From SHLQ01 sp964562985 (GTDB lineage Bacteria > Actinomycetota > Acidimicrobiia > Acidimicrobiales > SHLQ01): DNA of 24,898 nt. Below, piece after piece: positions 1 through 10,100 of this stretch. The stretch's first letter is position 1. Each line of letters opens with the position of its first letter. A program made the position numbers and the translations under genes. The notes under the pieces are model-generated. The model made no database searches. It saw nothing but the letters and a program-made list of their open reading frames with translations, and was not told the DNA's origin. The stretch lies in NCBI GenBank assembly GCA_964562985.1, contig CAZLWE010000050.1, forward strand, positions 1 through 24,898. Direction: 5' to 3'.

Positions 1-11
1 GGAGAGATGTG

Positions 12-938
12 ATGGTGGACCAAGCGTTGGCACGGCAGGAAAAATTGACCTTGACGACGGGCGTCACTTTGCGAAACCTACCGTTCTTTCGGGCCACATT
101 TCGCGCTCTGAACGCGACAACCGGCCGAAGACTTGCACCCGGCGTCACCTTTGACGATCTCACTGTGGGTGGAGTCGAAGTCAGGCTATATCGACCTCCG
201 ACGACCAACGGTGGAGAGCTGTCTCCAGCGCTCATTTGGGTCCATGGCGGCGGCCTAATACTGGGTTCGCACAAGGAAGACACGGTGTGCAGCGGTTACG
301 TGGATGCACTCAACATTCCCGTCGTCTCGATCAACTACCGACTTGCACCCGAGCATCCATTTCCAGCTGCTATCGATGATCTTTTTGACGTTGTTGCCGA
401 GATACGGTCGGGCGCAGTTCCTGGAATTGATCCCGAGCGGCTCGTCGTCGGCGGCCAGAGCGCGGGTGGCGGATTGACGGCTGCGTTGGTGCAGAGGCTC
501 TACGACGAAGGAGTAGGAGTCCAAGGTCAGTTACTGATCTATCCAATGCTCGACGACCGAACTGCTGTCAGAAGCGACATAGATGACAAAGATCACAAGG
601 CGTGGAATAAGAGTTCGAACGTTACCGGCTGGTCGGCCTATCTGGGAACGGATCCTGGTCAGGACGAGGTGGCCCAATACGCGGTTCCTGGCCGTCGCGA
701 AGATCTCTCCGGGTTGCCGCCAGCGTGGGTGGGTATCGGGACCAAGGATATGTTCATGGACGAATCTCTATCTTATGCCGAGCGACTTACCGCGGCGGGG
801 GTTCCATGCACGACGTTGGTTGTCGAGGGGGCTATCCACGGCTTCGACGTCTTGCCGGTGGGAGCTAAGTCTGACGCCGCCGACAACTTTCGTGCCGCTC
901 AGTACGAATTTCTTCGGGACCTACTGCATTTAGCCTGA
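12..938 (+). CDS. alpha/beta hydrolase, HSL/acetyl-esterase type
   Basis: This is probably a carboxylic-ester hydrolase of the hormone-sensitive-lipase (alpha/beta hydrolase fold 3) family, acting on small or lipid esters in the cytoplasm. Numbering is from the GTG at 9. The HGGG oxyanion-hole motif is at residues 79-82, the nucleophile Ser151 lies in GGQSAGG, the likely acid is Asp247 in a DxFxDE motif, and the catalytic His277 lies in AIHGFD. The INYRLAPEHPFPAA block after the oxyanion loop is typical of the family, and about 308 residues is the usual length. I chose ATG 12 because GGAGAG at 1-6 sits at good spacing. GTG 9 is also possible, and the frame stays open to the left edge of the window, so a start further upstream cannot be excluded. 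The substrate cannot be told from the sequence. The gene appears to be transcribed alone and is followed by a terminator-like hairpin. Confidence 0.9.
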   Translation: MVDQALARQEKLTLTTGVTLRNLPFFRATFRALNATTGRRLAPGVTFDDLTVGGVEVRLYRPPTTNGGELSPALIWVHGGGLILGSHKEDTVCSGYVDALNIPVVSINYRLAPEHPFPAAIDDLFDVVAEIRSGAVPGIDPERLVVGGQSAGGGLTAALVQRLYDEGVGVQGQLLIYPMLDDRTAVRSDIDDKDHKAWNKSSNVTGWSAYLGTDPGQDEVAQYAVPGRREDLSGLPPAWVGIGTKDMFMDESLSYAERLTAAGVPCTTLVVEGAIHGFDVLPVGAKSDAADNFRAAQYEFLRDLLHLA

Positions 939-948
939 GAAGCTTGAC

Positions 949-988
949 GGCACGAAAGTCTTCTAGCTCAAAGAGTCTTGCCTTTTTT
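949..988 (+). terminator. candidate intrinsic terminator after the hydrolase
   Basis: Ten bases after the hydrolase stop codon an interrupted hairpin can form: GGCA (949-952) with TGCC (979-982), GA (954-955) with TC (976-977), and TCTT (959-962) with AAGA (971-974). It is followed directly by six T residues (983-988). The stem has mismatches, but its position and the T-tract fit rho-independent termination. Confidence 0.5.
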
Positions 989-1178
989 AGGTTCTGATTG
1001 TTGGCCGTGTCGCTGGCCGTGTTTGGGCGAGCGAATCTCTCACGTAGTCCGACCCCAACTGTGGGGATTTTGATGTCAGATTTGCCGGCTGGGCTAATTG
1101 CCGACCGGTAGGTGTCCGATGGGGTTGGGTCAGATAGATCATTCTCATTTTTCTATTGAGGATCCCGGGAAGAGTTCC
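989..1178. other. leader region of the giant surface-protein gene
   Basis: No gene is recognised here. A small hairpin, CCCCA (1053-1057) with TGGGG (1062-1066) and an ACTG tetraloop, is followed by ATTTTG and could be a second terminator or a leader structure. The word TGGCCGTGT occurs twice near 1003-1022. The promoter of the downstream 9-kb gene should lie here, but no -35/-10 pair stands out. I looked for a cyclic-di-GMP (GEMM) aptamer and could not support one. Confidence 0.4.
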
Positions 1179-4100
1179 ATGAAAAAATCACACCGTTCTT
1201 ATGCTGCTGCAATCGTCGGGGCTAGACGGAAGCGGAGATGGCTCAGCATCTTGGCTGGTGTGAGCATTATCGCAACCCTGCTGAGTCCAGTGCAGGTGAC
1301 GCTTCTTGGTGCGCAGTCGCAGAACGAACTGGTGCTTTCGATCAGCTTTGACGGCCAGTCGTTCACTGGCGACGACATCGCAGACCCGGGAACTGGGAGT
1401 CCGGCGCCACATACCGCTGGCCAGGACGAGCGCGACGACAATGGCGTTGTACGAACCTATGACCTAGTCGGCTACCGAGTGGACTACAACGTCAACGAGG
1501 ACGGCCAGACCGGCGCCACGATTGAGCTTCAGCTACCGCCCAATATGACCTGGATCACGCCGGGCAACACGGTCGACGCGACATTCCCGCAGGGCATGTT
1601 CGCAGGTTGTCGCCCCGGCTCCACTATTACCTCGAGCGGCGCTGTGTACACGTTCCAGGCGCCGATCACCCAAACGGTTACCGGAACTAACGACATTCTC
1701 ACTTGTGTGGTCGACGACGAGGATCACGAAGGAAACAACGGCACGATCTTCCCCACCGCTCAACTCCTCGCCGATAGCGACGGAGTGACAAAAACCTTGA
1801 ACGGCACGCTCGATACGAACGAGCAACCATGTAGCGGCGGTGCCTGCTCAGATTCGGTCGATGTCATCTCATCGGGAGCGCCTCAAGCAAATTTCAAGAA
1901 GGGCGCCGACGTCGAAGACGATGATGGCAACGTGATTGGTCGCGAACCGAATGAGTTCTACGAAGCGCAACGCAACGGCATCGACGGATGGATCAGCATC
2001 TACCACATCGAGTTCAAGACCGCAGACGGCGGGCTGCTTGGATCGGCCCCGATCGATGACACCTACCCCATCAGCTTCTATGATCATTTCTGGGACTCGA
2101 CCCCGGGCACGGTCATTGCAACCGACGATGGAACCCTGTCGGGCACCTCGCTGATCCCCGGCCGCTCCGCGTGCGGAATCTACGACGGTGGTGAAGATCT
2201 TCCGGTCGCTGGCACCTGGACCTGCACCCTTGCTGGGCCCCAGAGTGTGCAGCTTGGGTTGACCGACTACGACACCGAACTTTTCAGCCCGAACGCCGAT
2301 GGGTCGTCCAACAACAGCGTCTATGCAGCAGCGCAGGTCGCCTTCTGGTCGCCAACAAGTGAGCTCACAATACCTCCCGGAGATGGCCAAAACACCAACA
2401 CAGTTTCGCAGTCGGCGATAGCGCCGACGTCGGTCAATACCGCGACCCCGATTCTCTTTGGCGGGAGCAGCGGTCCGGTACCGGAGACCACAATTCTCGA
2501 TAATGACGCGTCGAATGATTATGTGCTCGTAGTCGCCGGTCCCGGCGTGCGGGATTCCGAGCACTTCATCAAGTGGATTGACGGCCCCTTGGCTCTTCGA
2601 GAGTTTGTCGAGACGAGAGACTTCAGCGGCATTGTCATGCGCAGCGCGGACTATCGCAATGGACCGCTCGGAATTGGTGGACGCAACAACATCAACAGTT
2701 GCAATGACGGTAGGAACAATTTCCCGGGTTGGTGTGGCCAACAGCAAACGCCTCGCGGCAAGGTTCTAACGCTCAACTCCGTCGTGACAGGATCGCTCGA
2801 GTCGGGCAGCAATACCGACCCGCTTAACTCCTGTATCAGCTTTGACAACACCCATGCGAGCATCATTGCTCTGCCGGCGGCAATCGAGGTTCGCGAGCTA
2901 ATCGGATCCGGTGGCAACCCAATGAACGCGAGCCGTCTGCGCGACTTCGGAGGTCGCGGCGTGACAGATAGTGGATACACCGAGGCCCCCACGCACGGGC
3001 CGCTCGCTCACGTAATTGGGTCTACTGAAGCTGGATCGAATTACAATAGTCAGCGTGGGTTCCGCGGTGATGGCTTGCTCGCGTCATCGGGCTTCGTCGT
3101 CGAGTTCGCCACGGCAGCCACCCCGATTGTCCAGACCGACAACCCAACAACAGTCACGAGTCCTTACGTTGTCACCGAGGACGGTGTCACCTGTAACAAC
3201 GATTCCGCATCGTCTGGTTGGGTTGATGCCGCCACTGGCGACCTAGCCCAATTCGATTCTGACGGCGATGGCCTATACGAGGGCATCGACCTGATCAGGG
3301 TCCGCCAGCTCGTTGGTGACGAGTGGTTCCACGCTGGCGGACAGGCTGGTGTCGCAATGGAACTGAACCTGCAGGTGCAGGTGCATGGCGACCCGGCAGT
3401 CGACTCGGCTGGTCAAGAGATCTTCGCCTCGATGAGTCGCGCGATCGGATCGTGGGATCCGGCGACCGAAAACAGCCCGACCGGCACGAACTGTGTGAGT
3501 AGCGAGTCGTCATGGGGCAACACGACGACCTCATCGGGCTGGTGTGGATTGTCCTATTCCGACGACGGACAGCTTTCACCGTTTGCTAGCGGAGGGCTTC
3601 TCTTCTTCGATGGCGCAACAATCGAGGACACCACGAATGGAAATCGGGTGCTCGCTCACACCGACAAGATCCACATCGTCGAAGCCGACATTGCGCTGAC
3701 GAAGTTCAACCTCGACGGCCTAGCCGATGTTGCCGACAACGGCGACATCGTTACATTTGGTCTCAACATCAGCACGGTTGGCGCGACATCAGACACGCTG
3801 GGTGACGTCACGCTCACCGATGCGTTGCCTGCCGGCTACGCGTTCGTTGGCTTCACGCAGCTTCCGACCACGACGGGAGCGGCGTGCACCCCTGGCAACA
3901 CCTTCACCTGCACCTTTGGTGATCAACCGGGCGGTTGGTCAGACTATGTCGAGGTCGAGGTTGTTGTTCAGAACACCGTCGCCAACACAAAGATCACGAA
4001 CACAGCCGAACTGACGGCTGATCGTGACGGCGAGACGCTCAGCACGGAGAGCTCGGCGTTCTCTCGTACCTCGCAGCCCTTCGATGAGGCAGCGATTATC

Positions 4101-7100
4101 AAGAACGTCAACTCGATCGAGGGCGCCTGTGTGCTGCATCCCGATGTCGATCCACCGGACGCTGATTGGGCTGACCGTTGCGAGATGACCGACTTCGCGA
4201 CCGGCCAGCTGCTCTTCGATCTGACGATGAGCAACGAGGGTAACGTCCCGCAGACCAACGTTCGGTTCGTGGACGTGTTCCCACATTTGGCCGATGAGGC
4301 CGAGGCACCCTCGGCTACGGGCGTTGTTGGTGATGGCCGTACTCCAGACTCAGACTTCGCCGGAAACGTTGGCTTCGTCAGCTTCACCGGTGACGTCGCA
4401 CCCGCTGACGTCTGGGTAACCGCTGACGCTCCGTCGACGGTTTCACGTGACCCCGACAACGCAATCACCGACACCACCTGGTGCGACGCTGCTAGCGGCA
4501 CGGTCCAAAACCCAGGCAACACCGGATCGGGTGTTTGCCCAGCATCAAACGCTGACGTGACGGCGATCTACGCCACCATGGACGACATCCCTGTCGGCGG
4601 CGAGATCACGGGCACGCTCGAATTGGTCAACACCGGCCATGAGTGTGACGACATTTGGACGAACACGTTCGGCGCTCGCCACCAAGGCACGATCTTGCCG
4701 ATCCGTTCGAACGACGTGTCGATCATGGTCAACTGCGAGTTTGACTTGGCGCTTGAGAAGACGATCGACCCGGCGTTTACGCCCGGCACCGATTGGATCA
4801 CACCTGGCGTGACGACGATCGATTTTCTCGTGGAGGTCACCAACCAGGGCGACCCCATTGAGGACTTCGAGGTGACCGACTATGTCGACACCGCGGTGTT
4901 CACGTTCGCGGCTTCGAACACGACCGGCACCACCGGTGGAACAGCGAACCTCCCATACACGTGGGATGCCACCGATCCGGCCGCTCCGGTCGTTTCGATC
5001 GATGGTCCGCTCGACAACCTCGAAACGGTCACCATTCCGGTCACTTTGGTGGTCGATAACCCGGCGGGCCCGCTGGAGAACTGGGCGGAGATTTCGTACT
5101 TCGATAGTGACGGTGACCCAACCAATGGCGACTCGGACCCAGCAAACACGAACAACCCGTCGACTGGTCCGCTCACCGACGAGGACTCGACACCTGATGA
5201 CACCGAAGCCAACGACGCCCAACCAGCTGGTGCCGGCGACCCCGGCGACGGTGAAACCGGTGGCAACGGCGACGGAACCGACCCAGTAACTGGTGACGAA
5301 GACGATCACGACGTTGCTGGCATTCCGGTCTATGACCTTGAGCTGATCAAGGTTTCTGGATCGCCAACGTTTGATTTCACTGCGTCGCCTCCAACGGTGA
5401 GCTATGACATCACGGTCACTAATCAGGGCACAGCTGACGTCTACTTCACCGACGTGACCGATTACGGCGCACCAGGTCTGACGTTCGTGTCTGCGACATC
5501 GACGGCCGCAACGTTCACGGCCGCGAACCCGACGTTCACGATCGAAAGTGCCATCGCCCCCGCCGGGTCCGAAACGATCACCGTTGTGTATGAGATGGAC
5601 CTGTTGCAGGCTCCGTTTACCAACGCAGCGGAGATATCGGCATTCGATTCCGATGACGACCCCGACAACGCGGCTGATCCATTCGCGGTTGATGTCGACT
5701 CGACACCAGATGACACCAACGACGACGACGTGATCGATCACGACGTCCAGAACAACGATCCCGATGGCGACGACAACCTCAATGAGCCAACACCCGGCGA
5801 CGAGGACGACCACGACATCGAAACCGTTTCGCCCTACGACTTGGCGCTCATGAAGACGTTCGATTCGGCGGTCACACCGCTCACACCGAACGGCAGCGTC
5901 TCGATGTTGATCACCGTCGAGAACCAGGCCGCACCAGTAGCCACGATCGACGTGACCGACTACATCGACGCCACCATGTGGCAGCAGTTCGATGACACGC
6001 TCAATCCAGACGGCCCGGTCCACGCGAGCTCGACCGCCGCAGCAGGCTTCAGCTTCGTGTGGGATGACTCGGACCCGTTGAACCCGGTCGCTCTGGTTAC
6101 CCCAGACACCGCTGGTGACCTGTTGTTGCCGGGCGAAACCATCGTGATACCGATCACGCTCCAGCCAGTAGATGGATTCGCAGCTGTAGCGCCGCTCAAG
6201 AACGTTGCCGAGATCTCGAACTTCGACAACGACGAAGATGCGGACAACGGCGACGCATCCAGCGGTGCCATTTCTGATGTCGATTCGACACCTGATGACA
6301 CCGACGGCAACGGCCCCGGTGAGGGCGCCGATCTAGTCGACGACGAGACGGGTGAGAATGGCAACAATGGAGGAGACGAGGACGATCACGATCCCGTGTT
6401 CATCCCGGTCTATGACCTCGAGTTGATCAAGGTTCCTGGATCGCCAACGTTTGATTTCACTACATCACCGCCCACGGTGACCTATGACATCACGGTCACG
6501 AACCAGGGCCCAACAGAGGTGTTCTTTGTTGATGTCACCGATTACGGGGCTCCCGGATTGAGCTACGTGTCGGCCACGTCGACCGCAGCTGGCTTCACCG
6601 CCGCGAACCCAACGTTCACCATCGATGGACCGATCGCACCCGCAGCATCGGAGACGATCACGGTCGTCTACGAGATGGACCTATCGCAGGCTCCGTTCAC
6701 CAACGCAGCCGAGATATCGGCCTTCGATTCCGATGACGACCCGGACAACGATCCGGATCCGTTGGCATTCGATGTGGACTCGACCCCAGATGACACCAAC
6801 GACGACGACGTGATCGATCACGACGTCCAGAACAACGATCCCGATGGCGACGACAACCTCAATGAGCCAACACCCGGCGACGAGGACGACCACGACATCG
6901 AAACCGTCGCACCGTACGACCTGGCGTTGCAGAAGGTCATCGATCCAACCGACCCTGAGCTTGCCGACGGCATCGCGAATGGTGATGAGATCTCGTTCTT
7001 CATCGAGGTCTTCAACCAGGCGGCACCCGTCGAAGACTTCGACGTGACCGACTACATCAGCACTGGTTGGGCGTTTGACCCAGCGGCGAATCCGCCACGG

Positions 7101-10100
7101 GTAACGACTCCTGGTTCACTCGGCGGCCCGGCGCTGCCATACACGTGGACGTCGACCTCGGCGACCACGTCGGTTGCGGCGGTCGATGGTGCGCTTGCCC
7201 ATGGCGAGTCGGTCATCCTTGAAATCGTGTTGACGGTAGACATCAGCGGGCCGGTCGACGAACTATCGAACCTCGCTGAGATCTCCAGGTTCGACAACGA
7301 TGGAGATCCGTCGAATGGCGATTCAGATCCCGCGAACACGAACAACCCTGCTTCTGGTCCGTTGACCGATATCGATTCGACACCTGACGGTGACGAGCTG
7401 AATGACACTCTTCAGGACAACATCATCGATGGAACCAATGCTGATGAAGACGATCACGACATTGCTTCGACGAAGTGGTGGGATCTTGAGTTGATCAAGG
7501 AACGGTCGGCGTCTCAGCCGTACGCGGTGGATCCGTCGGTGGTTCCGTTGCAGGTGAGCTTCGATATCACGGTCAACAACCAGGGTCCTGAGGACGCACT
7601 TAACGTTGCCGTAACCGATACACCGCCAGCGGGGTTGACATACTCATCGCTGGTTGACGCCTCAGGAACCGTGACAAGTACCGCAGCGAACGAGTTCACA
7701 ATTAGTTCGCTGCCCGCTGGTGATTCGGTGACCTTCACGGTTATCTATGACCTCGACCTGGCCACTGCGGCGTTGCCGTCGGTGAACTTTGCCGAGATCT
7801 CGGCAATGGAGGGCGATTGGGACCCCGACGGACCGAATGGCCCGTTGCCTCCTGGCGTGTACCCGGTCAGCGACATTGATTCGACCCCGGATTCGGATCC
7901 GACCAATGACGCGATCACGAACGATGGCACGACCGATCCCGCCGATTCGCACAACACGATCGATAACGATCCTGATGCCGACGGCAACCTTCATGAAAAC
8001 GATGGCATCGACGAGGACGATCACGATTCTGAAGCGATCGTTCTTCCGTGGGATCTCGCACTTGAGAAGACCTTCGTTGCTATGGACAGCCCGCTTGTTC
8101 CTGGTGGCACGGTGACCATGCTGGTTACGATCACCAACCAGGGCCCGCCGGTGGAGACCGTCGACATCGTCGACTATCTCGACCCAGCTCTGTGGGCCGC
8201 GTTCGATCCGGCGCTGAACCCCGGTGGCCCAGCTGACGCATCGTCGACCGCGGTCGCGCCGTTCACGTTCACCTGGGACGGCACGAATGGGAATGCTCCG
8301 GTTGCGATGATTGTTCCGGCAACACCGGGCGACAAGCTTGGCCTTGGCGAGACCGTTGCGATTCCGATCACCGTGGCGATTGCTGATGGCTTCGACACGA
8401 GCCAGCAGTTGATCAACATTGCGGAGATCACGAACTTCGATAACGACGGGGACCCAGCCAACGGAGATGCCTCCGACGGCACGCTCGTCGATGTCGATTC
8501 GACCCCCGATGACGACAACTCTGACCCGATGACCGATGGTGTCATCGACAACAGCAATGGTGACGAGGATGATCACGACCCCGTGATCATCCCGATCATG
8601 GACCTTGCCCTGCGCAAGACCCTTGATCCTTCGACGTCGTTCCCGATCTCGGTCGGTGGCGAAGTCACCTTCTCGATCGAGGTCATCAACCAGGGCAACA
8701 CGCATGCAACCGGCATCACCGTGACCGACTATGTCGACCCGGCGATGTGGGAAGCCTTCGACCCCGCGTTGAACCCGGCCGGCGCCGACTACACGTGGGC
8801 CGCCGCAGCCAACGGCCAAGACGGTGAAGTCACCGTCACCGGCCCGGTTGCACCTGGCGACACTGTTATCGTCCCGGTCACTCTGGTCATCGCCTCCGGC
8901 GCCGACCTAGAGATGTTGTCAAACACCGCAGAAATCAGCGCCGCCACAGCGGCAGACGTCAACGGTGACGAGGTCACGAACCCCGACGGCTCCCCTGTCG
9001 TCGATGTCGACTCGACCCCTGACGCCGATAACTCTGATCCGTTGACCGACGACGTCGTCGACGGCTCGAGCGGCGATGAGGACGATCACGACATCGCGTT
9101 CGTGACCCCGCCGACCTACAACCTGGGCAACCAGGTGTGGTTCGACGAGAACAACGACGGCATGCTCGATCCGACTGAAGATGTCATCGAAGGTGTTGTT
9201 GTCGAGTTGTTCGAAGACGCTGATGGCGACGGACTGCCAGATGACCTCAACGGCGACGGAATCATCGACAGCAACGACGCTATTGCAACCGAGACAACGG
9301 GCCCTGATGGCGAGTACCTCTTCGAGGACCTCACCCCAGGCGACTACATCGTCGGTATCGGTCCGTCGAACTTCGATCCGGGTGGACCGCTATTCGGTCA
9401 CCTGTCATCGGACCCAACCTCGACCGACCCCAACGACGACGTCGACAACAACGATGACGGCACCCCTGGACCACACAACTATGTGTGGTCTGGACCGGTA
9501 ACCCTCGACGACGCTGAGCCGGCTGGCGAGACCGGGTTGGACAACGACCCGAACCATCCCGACACGCTGTCGAACCTGACCGTCGACTTCGGATTCCATG
9601 CACCGGTCTTTGACCTCGCTTTGGAGAAGACGTTGGCTGCAGGTCAGTCGAGCCAGATCGCCGTCGGCGATGACGTGACGTTCACAATCGAGGTCATCAA
9701 CCAGGGTGACGTCACCGGTACCGACATGACGATCATCGATTACCTTCCCGCAACGATGACCCTGAACGACGCTGACTGGACCACCGACACCAACGGTGAC
9801 GCCACCATCGTCATCCCGGGTCCGTTGGCTGCAGGCGAATCGACCACGGTTGATATCACCGTGACCGTCAACGCAACCGGCGACATGAACAACGTTGCCG
9901 AGATCGCTGCTGCGACCGCCGTCGACGTTGCTGGAGAAGCATTGTTCATGCCAAACGGTGAACCGTTCCCCGACATCGACTCGGTATTCGACGCCGACAA
10001 CGGTGACGTACTCGCCGATGGCATCACCAACGAGAACGGCCGCAGCGGTGGCGACGAAGACGACCACGACATCGCCGGCATCACCGTCGCCGCAGCAGCG

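Larger units (their letters stand above)
4740..10088 (+). repeat. tandem DUF11-like modules with acidic DEDDHD linkers
   Basis: Nine modules of about 160-200 codons each end in the heptad xDEDDHD (seven times GDEDDHD, once each ADEDDHD and IDEDDHD). They begin near 4740, 5328, 5835, 6408, 6915, 7479, 8049, 8598 and 9609; an SdrD B-like domain (9114-9599) lies before the last one. By sequence type the first seven run C-A-B-A-C-A-B. C modules share DPANTNNP..GPLTD, A modules share DLELIK, and B modules share SxASSTA..F.F.WD. The last two full modules share NTAEISAAT/NVAEIAAAT and form a further subtype. Confidence 0.85.

Noticed and set aside
1098..1178. Upstream extension of the giant protein to a TTG start
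   Set aside because: It would add 27 residues before a normal signal peptide; the ATG at 1179 has a better ribosome site and MKKS-type N-terminus.
1000..1178. Possible cyclic-di-GMP riboswitch before the surface protein
   Set aside because: The conserved GEMM aptamer words (GGCAAACC.., GGGACGCAAAGCC) are not present.
4545..6023. A 492-codon open frame on the minus strand inside the giant gene, with similar ones at 7662-8819 and 9405-10469
   Set aside because: They mirror the highly biased Asp/Thr-rich repeat codons; the translations are Val/Arg/Asp-rich, repetitive and match no family.
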